Assembly (NCBI GenBank): GCA_036417435.1
Contig: CM070900.1
Span: 33,519,496-33,583,495, forward strand
Source: Inia geoffrensis
Taxonomy: Eukaryota > Chordata > Mammalia > Artiodactyla > Iniidae
Direction of reading: 5' to 3'
Length of the DNA: 64,000 nucleotides
Part shown: in pieces, positions 49,430 through 61,414 of the stretch
Numbering within the stretch: the stretch's first letter is position 1
Layout of the letters: each line of letters opens with the position of its first letter
The notes under the pieces: model-generated
What the model saw: the letters and a program-made list of their open reading frames with translations, nothing else
Databases searched by the model: none
What the model was told of the DNA's origin: nothing
Translations under genes and position numbers: made by a program

Positions 49430-49925
49430 TGATTGACCAAACTTTAGTTAGGCTCCTGAACCTTCTCCTGGACTCACCTGTATCCTTCCTTGTAAAATCC
49501 AGTTTTAACAAGAACGCTGCCAAGTCAGTTTAGCAAGAGTCCCCCATCCTCAATATCTGATCACCCTCTATGTCTGATCAGGTTCTTCATCCTTCATCAT
49601 CCCCCAGATGACGCCTAATTACCCTGGCCTATCTTCAGCAAAGAACCCTGTTAGGTCAGTTTAGGTGAAATTCTCCTTATCCCTGATGTTCCCCTTAGTA
49701 ATTTTCCATCCACTACCCTCCCTCCCCTTCCACTCCTTGGCTGTATATTCCCACTTGCCCTGTATTTGCAATTAACCCAGGTTTGGTACTGAGTCACTTT
49801 TACCTTATTGCGATAGTCCCGAGTAAAAGTTGTTTTTGCTGCTTTAACTACTGCCCAGCTCTGGTTTTTATTCGAGAATGTTTAGTCTGCAGTGGAGCAT
49901 CTGAGTCAGTCTAGAGTTTTGTAGG
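49430..49925 (+). mobile_element. ERV LTR-like element
   Basis: Promoter-like ggctgtatattcccacttgc (about 49739), then tgcaattaacccagg, then ttattgcgatagtcccgagt and aaaagttgtttttgctgctt form the R/U5-like layout of a retroviral-type solo LTR. The internal part is pyrimidine-rich. Family not identified and both ends approximate. Confidence 0.5.
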
Positions 49926-51785
49926 TTTCTTAATATTAGGAAGATCATTAGCTATTATAAACTTAAGAAATCTTTGTGCGAGTAGGTGACTATGTTTTTC
50001 TTTTTGTATTAGTATGAATAAGCATTTAATATGGTTCTAATAGCATATAACTCAATGTCTTGTTTTGAGAAAATACTCATCATGAATTATTATGATGGAT
50101 CAGTGTTGGATGATATTATTTTCTGTGGTTACCTTAAATATATAGTTAAAAATGCCTGTCAATGCAAAAGATCAAATTTGACTATACTCTACCCAGTGAT
50201 GAAAGGCAAATATGCTGAAAACTTAGGTTAATCCAGAATTATTTACTTTCTTCAAGATTCCAGTTATTAAAACTTGCAAACACAACACTAGATTAAACTT
50301 TCATTTTTTGTTTCTGGCTTGGTCTAGGTACATATGGAGTCCTCCTTTTGGAATGTAACTCTTATGTATGACTTGCTTTGAGGAAGAGATGCTTGTTAGT
50401 ATTAAAATTTGTATATGAACAGTTAAATGTTATACTGTTGATGGGTTATATATCTTTTATTGTTACTAATTATATTGCCCTTAGAACCTTTGAAAAATCT
50501 GTTGATAACTTCCATTTCTAACAGGAATCATGTTATTCATAGGGCCTCAGCTAAAGGGATACTAATATATATATTAGAGGTGCATTCAGTGGTGGAATTG
50601 TGTGACCTCTGATACCATACTCATTAAAACCCAGGACTTCTTCATATACTGCCTTAAACGGGATTCTGGGATCCTTCTATGTATACTGGTCTAATTTCCT
50701 CAATGACATTAGAACTTCCTTGAAGGAATTACACATGGGAAAATAACACAACAAGTTTTTAAGTGAAGTAGGGAGGTAAACATTACAACTTTGACCCATA
50801 ATTTGATCATTATCAGCTAGCAGTCATGTTTTTCCATTTCTGGTCAAATTAGGTGTCCACTGTTTCTCTAACATTTGCAGAAAATTGGTTCAATAGTCTG
50901 TACGTGAATTATTCCCCTTTCTGGTATGAATAAACATGCAATGGAAAATATTAATTAAAGCAAGTCTGGTTATTCAAACAATGCATTATTTAGGAAAGAT
51001 CTCTAATATTTAATGCTAATTTTCTTTCTTGTATGTCAACAATCTCCATGATTTTTTGTTATTTAAATTTATAAGTGATTAATCAAAAGCACAAATAGAT
51101 ATAGGAATCTTAAGATCTAATATCCTCATTCATAAAAACACTTTAGTAGTGGTCCCTAAAAGATATCAAATACTTATTGTTTTACAAAGCCTGGTGGTAA
51201 CATTCTCTCTGTTGCCTAAGGGTAGCAATTCTTCAACTGAATGTTTTTACTATGACGTTTTTTATTTCTTGTTGTGGTGTACATTAAGGTTAATATAACT
51301 TGTATTCTTAAAGCGATTCCTTCAAAAGGAAATGTTGTGAGCTAGAAGTTCATCTTCAAACCCAATGGCCAAGGACAGCTCTTTAAAGTGATTTTAATGA
51401 ATTATCAATTTCATTCTGGTACACTACAGTGCCTATAAATACCTACATATTTTCTGGGAATGCATGCATGAAACTATACACACGTTGTCCTTTGTTAGAA
51501 TGCAAAGCATTGATGTCTGTCTTTAAAAACTATTTTCAGTTTCATTTGGAGATGGCCAAGTTTTAATTAAATAAAAATGTCAGGAATAATGAATAAAGAT
51601 GGAAAAATGGGATAAAAATTCATCAACCTGGCAGACCTTGCTGATTTGGCATTAAAGAAGTTGTATTTAAGATCTAATTTTAACAACATTCTTCAATAAT
51701 GTGACACAGTAAAGGAATATTCTTCATGGACTACTTTACTTCTAATTTGCTAAATAATGCATTTCTAATTGCTAAAATAATAGTC
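49926..51785. other. Mostly unique AT-rich sequence
   Basis: About 1.9 kb without a recognised element, RNA gene or coding frame. Confidence 0.4.
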
Positions 51786-51791
51786 AGTGAA

Positions 51792-52141
51792 GGGACTTCC
51801 CTGGTGGCGCAGTGGTTAAGAATCTGCCTGCCAGTGCAGGGGACACGGGTTCTAGCCCTGGTCCAGGAAGATCCCACATGCCGCAGAGCAACTAAGCCCG
51901 TGCGCCACAACTACTGAGCCTGAGCTCTAAAGCCCACGAGCCACAACTACTGAAGCCCACGTGCCACAACTACTGAAGACTGTGTGCCACAACTGAAGCC
52001 TGCATACCTGGAACCCATGCCCCGCAACAAGAGAAGCCCCTGCAATGAGAAGCCCTCACACCGCAACGAAGAATAGCCCCCGCTCACCGCAACTAGAGAA
52101 AGCCCGCGAGCAGCAACAAAGACCCAATGGAGCCAAAAAAA
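51792..52141 (+). mobile_element. Long CHR-1-like SINE, near full length
   Basis: gggacttccctggtggcgca, box B region ggttctagccc, a series of ccacaactactga repeats (51905-51985), aactagagaaagcccgcgag and a short A tail. A convincing target duplication was not found (only about 5 bp, agtca). Confidence 0.93.
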
Positions 52142-52233
52142 AGTCATTAAATTGCATTGTATTACTGAAGTACAACATATATTTAAAATATAGCTTTTTA
52201 ACTGAATACTTAAAAATTTTGACTTACAGTAAT

Positions 52234-52756
52234 TGTGGTGGTTTTAAAATGTGTCCCCCAAACCTTTGGCACGCCTGTCTATAAAAGGTGGAGCTTAATT
52301 TCCCTCCTCTTGACTATGGGCTGTACTTGGTGACTTTCCTCTAATGAATCAAATGTGGTGGAAGCCATGGTGTGTCACTTTCAAGGGTGGTTGTAAAATA
52401 TACTGAAGCTTCTGTCTTTCTTTTGAATCACTTGCTTTGGTGGAAGTTGGCTGTCTTGTGAGGACACTCAAGCAGCCCTAAGTAGAGGTCCTTGTAATGA
52501 GGAACTGAGTCCTTCTGCCAAGAAACAGTACTGACTTGCCAGCTACTTGAATGAACCACCTTGGGAGGAAATCCTCCAGCCCATTCAAACCTTAAGAAAA
52601 CTGAGCCATGGCCAACATCATGGCTGCAACCTCCTGTGACACTCCAAGCCAGGATCACTGGGCTAAGTAGTTCTTACATTTCAATCCATAGAAACTGGGA
52701 GGTGATGCATATTTTTTGCTCTTTTAAGCCACTAAGTTTTAAGGTAATTTGTTAGC
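52234..52756 (+). mobile_element. MLT1-type (MaLR) LTR
   Basis: tgtggtggttttaaaatgtg start, gaggacactcaagcagccct, gaggtccttgtaatgaggaa, acttgccagctacttgaatg, atagaaactgggaggtgatg and the end ttttaagccactaagtttta in the expected order. Non-coding solo LTR. Confidence 0.88.
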
Positions 52757-53190
52757 CTTGACCCTTTAATACTTTGAAATCAGCCTGATAGAGTTTTGGG
52801 TTTAACTAGAGTGTCTGTAAAGCTGTATTTCAGGATGCTTTTCTTCCAGTAGTTTTAAATTATGCTCTGGACATTTATTTTTAGTAGTAACTTTTAAAAC
52901 CTTTTGAGTCTCTGTACAATAGGTAATTAAAGGCAAGCAAAAGTAAATACTTTAATATTAAAAAAACCCAAACCTTTTGGTCATATTTGTTCTTGAAACA
53001 ATGATTTTTAAAAGTCTTAAATGTTAATCTAGATGTAAACTAGATGTTAACCAGGCTTTTATTGACCTGTAAGATTTTGATAAGATTACTTGAGACTTCC
53101 TTTCATATATAACAGTATGACCACCTCTCCAGGATTTGCATGGTTCCCAAAGGGCTTACTTTCTTAAAGTCACTGCTGCCTTTCAAATTC
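52757..53190. other. Unique sequence
   Basis: No element identified. aataggtaattaaaggcaa recurs at 52919 and 53664, showing a short shared string. Confidence 0.35.
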
Positions 53191-53194
53191 TCCA

Positions 53195-53300
53195 TTAATT
53201 AATTCATACATTCATTCCTTCAACCAACAAATATTTATTAAACACCCACTACATGCCAGATACTATTTAAGGCCCTTGAGATGAGTGATGAATAAAGTCA
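53195..53300 (-). repeat. Antisense L2 tail
   Basis: cattcattccttcaaccaac followed by aaatatttattaaacaccca and ctacatgccagatactattt is the reversed L2 terminus. Confidence 0.7.
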
Positions 53301-54530
53301 TCATCTTCTGATGAATAAGGTCAGTTTGGGGATGGTCTGTCCATTCTGCCTCTGTCTCTGTTTCACACCACATGAACCAAGAAGCAGCCTTCTTAGCCTT
53401 CCCCCTCACTTTTCACCAAACCATTTATTTAAGGAATTTGTGTCCAGTTTTTCCTGAATTTTTGAGTAGATGGAGAGTTTTACCCTGAAGAAACACATAG
53501 AACTTAAAATTCACAGTAAGACATGCCTGTTTTTAGAAGTCCTGTAGCTATTTCCAGAAGTTGAGTTTCAGGCTCCCTGGTTGTGTTTCCTCATCCTCTT
53601 TGTGCCTCCTTCTCTCTTCTTTGTTCTCACACCTTCCCCACTTTTGATTCTCTGTGTATACAATAGGTAATTAAAGGCAACCAAAAGAGGATACTTTATC
53701 TCTTTTTCTCCAGTGCGGAGAATTTTAAATATTTCTTCTGTTGTGCTTGTTTTTGCCAACCTATCACCACTTTCACTTTTCCCAAACTCACTTTTGTACC
53801 ATTGCATTTCCTACACAAAGTTGGTTCCCTCCACAAAAAGAAATCTGGTGCTATCTGTTAAATAAATAATTTTCACACTGCTCCAAGTATTTTTTCCTTG
53901 AAGTGAAACATTGATGAATAACATCCAACAAATGGTTGAACTAGTGGTAAAAGTAGTTCAATGATTATTTGCTGTGCAGCCACATATATACTCTGTAAAT
54001 CTTTATTTACCAGTGAATTAGGGACACAATGATAATCAAGTAGTCCAAGAAGGCTATTATTTCCAGAGAAATAAAAAAAATTTTTTTTCAATCTTTAATT
54101 TTTAATTTAAACCCAAAATTGGCTTTTTTCAACCTGTGTTCTGTTGTTTGACACAGCAGTTTCATCCCGACCATAGTTAATCTTAACATTAGGATCATTA
54201 TTCCATTAAAAGTCTAGGCTATAAATCATACTTTTTATGTGAGAAAAATACCAGGAAGAATAGTGAGGTTGAGAAATGTATGTTTTGGGAAAAATCATTA
54301 TAAAATTTTTGCTTATTTTTCTTCTTGCTTTGGATATGCACAGATTCTTTACCTTTTAGAGGGTTCAATTATGGAATATCTTTGAAAGCTATAAAAACAC
54401 AATGTTTTAACTTTCAAGTTAGGAGTATAGAACACAGGTTTATCATACTACTGTTGTTATCCCTAAACAAACAAAAAACTTGTAAAGATGTAGATTTTAT
54501 AATGGATTTGGTTTCCCTATCAAGTGAAGC
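53301..54530. other. Mostly unique sequence
   Basis: No gene recognised. An A-run abutting a T-run (aaaaaaattttttttc) lies at about 54073-54089. Confidence 0.4.
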
Positions 54531-54532
54531 AT

Positions 54533-54664
54533 ATATATGTATATATTTGTATATGTATGTGTGTATATATATATATAGTATTGCGTTGCATTGTATGGTA
54601 TGGTATGATATGGCATGGTATGGTATGGTCTGGTATGGTATTGCATTGTATTAGTATTGCATTG
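54533..54664. repeat. (TA/TG)n followed by a TATGG pentanucleotide array
   Basis: A ta-rich microsatellite (54533-54578) passes into about 15 units of a 5-bp motif (54579-54664): tattg/cgttg/cattg at both edges and tatgg in the centre, with one 1-bp slip at 54654. Because 5 is not a multiple of 3 it stays open in several frames on both strands, which explains the apparent frames here. Confidence 0.92.
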
Positions 54665-54801
54665 CTTACCACTTCTGACAATATTCTGCAATTGATGTTG
54701 GCAGAGACAAAATCCAAGAACAATATACATTTTTTTTTTCTAAATCTGAAAACCTTGAAAAAGATTCGCCTTTGACAAAATACAAGGCCTAGTAATTAAG
54801 C

Positions 54802-54871
54802 TATTTCTTTCCCTTCCCTTCTCTTCCCTTCCCATCCCCTTTCTCTGTTTCTTCTTCTCCTTTCTCTTTTC
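54802..54871. repeat. Polypyrimidine tract
   Basis: About 70 bases almost only c and t (cttcccttctcttcccttcc-like). Confidence 0.85.
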
Positions 54872-56055
54872 ATATTATAGCCTGGAGAACTTGAAAATAT
54901 ATCAAGCCAGATGAATGGCTATGTGGGACCATAGCATGTGCCCAGGCAGACGTAGAGACTATTATCTATTTCCTCCCTCAAACAGGGATCCATCAGTTGT
55001 CTTCTCTTAGAAGTACTTAGAGAATGTAAGTCTGGTTGAAAAATTGCTTTATGTTTTATCGATCTAAATTTTCTCTATAAAGATTGAGGTTTGTTTTGTA
55101 TCTTTTTTCTAAGCTGCTCAAAGAAAACATAAATATGAGTAGAGAAATATGGATTCCAGTTACAATTAACTTTTAAGTTTGATGTTGAGCATGACATTTA
55201 TGCTATTCAGGAAAAATTTTTATTTATCTATCAAATATATATGTTGCATTAGCTGCTCTCTAAGATTTCTTCTAGTTTTTAAGCTGTAAGAGTTTGTGAT
55301 ACTAAGTATCACTTTATTTTGTGTTAAAGTGTGGCATTATTTAATGTAAAATTATCACTGAGCATAACGGGTGCAGTCCATGGCTATCTCAACATCCCCT
55401 GGTAATAAAACTTACCCTTCAATTCTCCAAACAAACAAAATTTCAAAACCAGTTTAGTGGACATTTGTTGATATCTTCTTTTATAACCCTCTCCTCAATC
55501 CCGTTTTAAAACGCTTGCCAGTTTCTGTTGTGGGCATCTAGTGGTGAAGCCAAAAACCTAGGTAGACTAAGCCAGTCAGATCAGTTCATTTCATTGATTG
55601 TATGCTTTGGTTCTGGGGTTGCCATCCCATTCTCATGTCACCTTAGTTCTAACAGAAGTGAAATTCAGGGTTTTCCTGAGAATTCAGGAGTAAAGATGTT
55701 CTCTTTTCCTGCTACATGTGGATAAGGAAGCATGTATACCATGCATTAGCAGCCATCTTGAGATCATAAAATATGCTGGTTTTAGGAATATATAAACATC
55801 TTGGCATGCAGGGCGAGATATGGGACACACACACACATACATACACACATTCACATGCACACACAACTTTTGTGATACAGTTGAGCCTAAACTTTCTGGG
55901 TATTTCTTTCATTGGTGACAAAAGCCAATGTTTAGCTTTCTAAGTATGCTAGCTAAAGTAAATTCAGGGGATTAAGCACAATTATATGGGGGGAAAGCAA
56001 CTACATGATGGAACAAAATTAGGAGAGGTCCTTAAATCACTGTGAAGGATCCTCA
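54872..56055. other. Mostly unique; (CA)-rich run at 55822-55867
   Basis: The ca run is interrupted by tacat and ttcac. No gene seen. Confidence 0.4.
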
Positions 56056-56059
56056 GCTG

Positions 56060-56145
56060 GTTAAATGAACGGTGATATAATGTGAAAAGCATGAGCTTTG
56101 GAGGAAGGTAAACTTTAGTTTAAATCCTGACTCATTTACTTAGCA
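56060..56145 (-). repeat. Antisense MIR fragment
   Basis: aaaagcatgagctttggagg followed by ttaaatcctgactcatttac is a reversed MIR 3' part. Confidence 0.6.
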
Positions 56146-56345
56146 TAAACATTAGCTAACATTTATTGACCATTTACTGTGTACTGAGTGCTTCTTTTTA
56201 TCTCATGTAATCCTTTTAATGATTCTTTTACAGGTACTATTTTTAATCTCCATTTTACAAATGAGAAAATTGAGGATTAGAGAAGCTAAAGATATCGTTG
56301 TTATGTGGCATAGTTAGGGTTCCAACCCAGGTGTGCACTATAGAA
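56146..56345 (+). repeat. MIR SINE
   Basis: attagctaacatttattgac, catttactgtgtactgagtg, ggtactatttttaatctcca and acaaatgagaaaattgagga. Directly abuts a MIR piece of opposite orientation. Confidence 0.8.
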
Positions 56346-56735
56346 TCTTCATTTTTTTTTTTTACTTATCCACAGGTGTATTTTATTTGGCCTATGTATT
56401 ATATTTTTAAATTGTTTGAGCCAGCATTTAAAAATTGGAGGACTTCATGTAAAAATCCAGACTTGCATCTTCCCTTGAAAACTGTGTCTATATCCTAGGG
56501 GAACTATCAACTAGAGTTACCGTATCTCCTCCATTTAGTCAAGACATACCTCTACAGTTTGCCATAGTTTCTATCCTTCTATATTGTCCTGACTGCAAAG
56601 CTGGGACAATAAGCAGTGACCATTTCTTTCACATTGTTGCCTTTCTTATAATAGAGAAAATGTACCTTCAAAAATGAAGGATGGATCTAGAGGGTGGGGA
56701 TTTTCAAGGAAAAGGAGACAGTGTTCTCCTTTTTT
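56346..56735. other. Unique sequence
   Basis: A T-run lies at about 56353-56363. No element identified. Confidence 0.35.
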
Positions 56736-56739
56736 TCTT

Positions 56740-56950
56740 TCAGATTTATTGAGATATAATTGATATATAACATTGTCTAAGTTTAAGATGTACATGTTGA
56801 TTTGATACACTTATATCCTACAAAAGGATTAACACCATAGCATTAGCTAACACCTCCGTCGTGTCACATAATTACCCTTTCTTTTTTTGTGGTGAGAACA
56901 TTTAAAATTATAGTCAATAATACTGTATTGTACACTTGAAAGTTGCTGTA
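56740..56950 (-). repeat. Antisense L1M 3' UTR fragment
   Basis: tttattgagatataattgat, aacattgtctaagtttaaga, atgttgatttgatacactta and gagaacatttaaaattatag. Confidence 0.75.
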
Positions 56951-57296
56951 CTCTTAATTGTAGAGTCAAAGAAAATTTTTCTTGTTTAGTATGAAAGTGC
57001 CACACCTAATTTATTCGTTTGTCTTACCTGCTTGGCTCCTGTGAACAGCTGAGTTTGTGAAACTTGCACTAGACAATACTCTTTTTTTTCTGTGTAATTT
57101 GGGAAACTCTTCTTTGAGCCTTCTCTTCCTCATTTGAAGAATGGAGATTTTATGACAGGATTAAATGAGATGTAACCTATTTAAACATCCTAGCTGAATA
57201 CCAGTTCTGGTGGTTGCTCAGAAAAAGAAGCCTTAGCTCCTCTAATCATTCTTTTTCAAGTATGAATGTGGCCTACATTACTGTAATACAGTTGTT

Positions 57297-57733
57297 AACA
57301 CGGTATTTTTTTTTAACATCTTTATTGGAGTATAATTGCTTTACATTGTTGTGTTAGTTTCTGCTGTATAACAAAGTGAATCAGCTATACGTATGCATAT
57401 ATCCCCATATCCCCTCCCTCTTGCGTCTCCCTCCCGCCCTCCCTATCCCACCCCTCTAGGTGGTCACAAAGCACCGAGCTGATCTCCCTGTGCTATGCGG
57501 CTGCTTCCCACTAGCTAGCTATTTTATGTTTGGTAGTGTATGTATGTCCATGCCACTCTCTCGCTTTGTCACAGCTTACCCTTCCCCCTCCCCATATCCT
57601 CGAATCCATTCTCTAGTAGAAAAACAAATACCGTATGCTAACACATATATATGGAATCTAAGGGGGAAAAAAAAAAAGGTCATGAAGAACCTAGGGGCAA
57701 GACAGGAATAAAAACACAGTATTTTTTTTTTTT
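57297..57733 (-). mobile_element. Twin-primed (5'-inverted) young-type L1 insertion
   Basis: Antisense L1 3' UTR (57313-57619, taacatctttattggagtat to ctctagtag) is followed by a sense-oriented piece of the same UTR (57620-57712, aaaaacaaataccgtatgct to gacaggaataaa). The two pieces are adjacent in the parent L1 but head to head here. Target copies aacacggtattt (57297-57308) and aacacagtattt (57713-57724) flank it. Confidence 0.88.
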
Positions 57734-59050
57734 ACCTTAATGGCTTTGCTGTCTATATCATTTGCAAACTGTTATCTACTTGGCCTTTTGCTTCATGGAC
57801 CTGTGGATAGTGCCTTTTGAATTTGAGGGCTGTAAAGGGAAAACGAATTAGTGCCATGTGGATGAGATTTCGGTGGGCTGAAACTTCCCATGGTATGAGA
57901 GAAATCAAGTAGCAGTGTCTGTTTCCTCAAACTGCCATCCAGGAGAGAAGGTTTATGACAGAAAGAGGCCAAATTGCACATCTAGAATAAAATAGGTACT
58001 GACTGTCAAGAAAAAGAGGCACTTTAATTGGTGATGGTACTGTCAAATTTCCCAGAAGCTGTCACCACGGGAGTGACCCCTCCAGAGGAATGTTACGTCA
58101 AATGAGGGAAGAAAAATATATCCTTCTCGGTGCCTTGCCCTTTTGGAGCCATTCAGTATGCCAGGTAAGATAAGAGTTTCATGATAGGAAAGTCAGTCCC
58201 AATATCTATCTGCCTTTAACTTTGGAGAAAAATAAATATTATTTATAGCCATCAACATATCCTGGAATTTAGCCCATCATTGAAAGGATTGAATTTTAAA
58301 CGTTTAAAGCAATAAAAAGTAATACTGTTTAATTTAACCCTTTTACTGTACAGTAACTTCTCTGAATTTTTCCAGCTGGTTCACTAGATACTGGAAACCA
58401 AGTCTTTTAACTTTCAGGGTAGTGGTCTTTTCACTGTACTATGCCTTTGATTATGGTTCTTTTGTGAGCTGATGCTTAAAGGACACCGTTAACATTCAAT
58501 ATAGTGAGAGTGGATGCCTATCCATGATCCTCTCAGCCCCCTTAACTTATTGAGGTCTGCTTCCTTTTGGGGAGCAAGCAATTGCTCTCTCCACCCACAT
58601 GGATTAGAGGGAGCTGCTATATTTGTACAATATGACCCTTGCTCTTTAACCACAACCAATTTGTTGAATGGTAGGTATATAAATCAAAGCAGTCAAATCA
58701 ATCCTTTCCATGAAAATTTGGAATTCGGACTTAAAAAATAAGATTGGCCTCTTTTTGATTGGCTGAATTTGTAACATGTAAATTCAGTAGCCTGTGGCTA
58801 CTTTATTAACTAAAAAACAGAAAGCTAGTTGAAATGAAGAAGACATTAAATTAATTGCAGAGGGAAGCAGCAATGAGAGAGGGAGAAGGAGGACTCCTTG
58901 TGTTCCCTATTTCCAGTCTTGTGCTCCATGAGATATCACTGTAATCTCCTAATGGAGTCCCTCTTCTATTTAAAGTAGTTCAAGGGGGTTCTCTGTAAAA
59001 ATCTTTCATTTTTTTATAATCAGAGTCCAAAATTCTCATTTGATATTTTG
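57734..59050. other. Mostly unique; weak MIR-like piece near 58370-58447
   Basis: gatactggaaaccaagtctt followed by agtggtcttttcactgtact loosely resembles a MIR 3' end. No gene. Confidence 0.35.
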
Positions 59051-59074
59051 TATCTTTATATTTGGGGTTTTCTT

Positions 59075-59284
59075 TTTTTTTTTTTTTCTTGCGGTACGCG
59101 GGCCTCTCACTGTTGTGGCCTCTCCCGTTGCAGAGAACAGGTTCCCGACGCGCAGGCTCAGCAGCCATGGCTCATGGGCCCAGCCGCTCCGCGGCATGTG
59201 GGATCTTCCCGGACCGGGGCACGAATCCGTGTCCTCTGCATCGGCAGGCGGATTCTCAACCACTGTGCCACCAGGGAAGCCCCG
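59075..59284 (-). mobile_element. Short CHR-2-like SINE, young
   Basis: Antisense copy with a T-rich tail and CpG-bearing body. The 17-bp target duplication atatttggggttttctt is perfect (59058-59074 and 59285-59301). Confidence 0.96.
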
Positions 59285-59334
59285 ATATTTGGGGTTTTCT
59301 TGATGGCAAGTTGCATCTTGTTTCTTCTTATCAG

Positions 59335-59530
59335 TGGACGGTATATAATAGTATATACCACTTACAAAGCACTTTCTGTGTGCCAGGCACCATCGTAGGC
59401 ACATTATAAACATCCCTAAGCCTTAGCCTGCAAATAAGGAAATAATATTGACATTTTAGAAGTGCCATTTAGAATGATTAAGTAACTTGCCCAAGATTCC
59501 TCATCTCATAAGTGACAGAGCAAACTTTAT
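59335..59530 (+). repeat. MIR SINE
   Basis: ccacttacaaagcactttct, gtgtgccaggcaccatcgta and gattaagtaacttgcccaag. Confidence 0.78.
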
Positions 59531-59534
59531 ACCT

Positions 59535-59895
59535 ATTTCTTCATTTATTCCTTGAAAAACGTCTCATTAAATGCCTACTATCTTCCAAGTATTGCAGAGG
59601 CACTGAAGATGCATAAATGAGCCAGACAGACAAGGTCTCAGCTCTCATGGTTCTACATTTTAATGGAAGATGCAGGCAATAAACAGACAAGTAAGTATAA
59701 ATATAAAGCAGTGGTAAAGGATATAGTGAATACAATATGAGATGGGGTAAAAATGAGAGAATGGGGACTATTTTACGTTAAAATTGTCAGAAAAGTACCC
59801 TTTGAAAAAAAGGCCTAAATGGTGAAAAGAGTAAGCCAAGAAAAGACCTGCCGGAGATGCTTTCCAGGTAGAAGCAACAGCAGGTGCAAGAAAAC
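59535..59895 (-). repeat. Antisense L2
   Basis: ttaaatgcctactatcttcc, agtattgcagaggcactgaa, ggcaataaacagacaagtaa and aagcaacagcaggtgcaaga read as an L2 3' end in reverse. Confidence 0.72.
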
Positions 59896-60173
59896 TCTTG
59901 CTAATAGATATATTAATCAATGGAATGTTAGAAATCCTAGAAATATATCCATATATCCAAATATTTCATGTTTTATATGAAAACATTATATTACAGAATT
60001 GCTGTACTGATTTGAAAAAAGGTGGGCTTAGCAATAAAAAAGTTAATGGGCACACGTTTATGTGGAAAGATATGAAATTGAATCCCACTTCACTTCTACA
60101 GACCCACACACAAACATCAATTCTTGGTGACATTAATTATAAAAGATGTAATTATATATTTTTAGAGAAACAT

Positions 60174-60385
60174 TCTGTTTTTTTTCTTTTTAACGGTACG
60201 TGGGCCTCCCACTGTTGCGGCCCCTCCCGTTGCGGAGCACAGGCTCTGGACGCGCAAGCTCAGCGGCCATGGCTCACGGGCCCAGCCGCTCCGCGGCATG
60301 CGGGATCCTCCCGGACCGGGGCACGAACCCATGTCCCCCACATCGGCAGGCGGACTCTCAACCACTGCGCCACCAGGGAAGCCCA
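60174..60385 (-). mobile_element. Short CHR-2-like SINE in L1M
   Basis: Antisense copy with tail tttttttctttttaa and many CpGs (ggacgcgcaagctcagcggc). Probable imperfect target duplication agaaacat(at)tct (60166-60176 and 60386-60398). Confidence 0.92.
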
Positions 60386-60739
60386 AGAAACATATTCTTT
60401 ATTATATTCTTAAACATGACACAAACCGTCAAATTATACGGGAGAAAATTACTAACATTACATTAAAGGTAAGACCTTACATTTATCAAAAGACTAAATA
60501 ATGAAAGTGCAAACTAAAAACTATGATGTATTTGTAATACTTATGACTCTCATAGGATTAATATCCAGACTATCTTGTACACGATGTTCTAATGATGAAT
60601 ACTTAGGTGATGCTGATGACACAAAACATCTCAAATAGTTCTTTCCATATAGTTATTAGATTTTCACACACACACATACACAACAGATAGGTTTATTAAG
60701 TGTACAACATGATGATTATTTACTACATTAAGTAGAAAT

Positions 60740-61380
60740 GGATCATCATAAAGGTCTTCATCTTTGTTGCCTTCACATTTAGTAGGCTAAGGAGGAAGAG
60801 AAGGAAGGGTTGGTTTTGCTGACTCAGGAGTCGCAGAGGCAGAAGAGGTGGGGGAGGTGAAGGGAGAAAAGAGGGGCAGGCACACTCGGCAAACTTTATG
60901 GAAATACACTGTAATTTGTCTGACTTTCTAATTTCTCTGAAGTTTTTTATATGGTGCCAATCCTTTGCTGGAATTAACTCTCCAGCTTTATATACTTTGA
61001 CTTCCTTTTGCTTTAAGATGTCATATATTGACTTCACTTTTTCTCCAATCCTATTAGAGTCTACAGGTATCCTTTCTTAAAATAATCCTGCACCCACATA
61101 GAAGCTGCATTGTTAATATGAGATAAAAAGGTATTTTGCAAAAAGTGCAAGGTTTTCGTGCCTGCTGGTGTAGCTGCAGTGATGGCTGTATGAATTTGCT
61201 TTTCTTATTTTACAATGGTCCTTACACAGGATTCACTTATCTTGAAATAGCAACAACAGCTGCAGACCTCAGTTTACGGTACATACCAAGCAATTCAGAT
61301 TTTTCCTGTAATGTCATGACTTTTCTCTGCTTCTTGGGAGCACTTCCAGCATCACTAGTGGCACTTTGTATGGGTCTCAT
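60740..61380 (-). pseudogene. Tigger transposase pseudogene, CENP-B-like HTH remnant
   Basis: Tigger transposases bind their terminal repeats through N-terminal CENP-B-like helix-turn-helix domains and cut with a DDE domain. Here a start at 61380 gives MRPIQSATSDAGSAPKKQRK and then a first HTH helix (TLQEKSELLGMYRKL). Stops and shifts follow. Other frames keep NTFLSHINNAASMWVQD (about 61105), the second HTH linker KSIYDILKQKEVK (61030-60990) and the acidic C-terminal EDLYDDPFLLN (about 60740-60775). The whole DDE core is deleted between about 60880 and 60900. It cannot be an active transposase. Confidence 0.8.
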
Positions 61381-61414
61381 GGTGTTATTCAAGGTTTAAG
61401 GTATTTCACTAAAC

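Noticed and set aside
49430..49925. Provirus with coding genes next to the LTR-like element
   Set aside because: No gag, pol or env-like sequence follows; at most a solo LTR.
54325..54775. Overlapping frames of 67-109 codons on both strands
   Set aside because: They depend on the 5-bp TATGG array and TA-rich microsatellite, which contain few stops.
59898..60413. 171-codon plus-strand frame
   Set aside because: It runs from L1M ORF2 debris straight into a CHR-2-like SINE; composition and content are repeat-derived.
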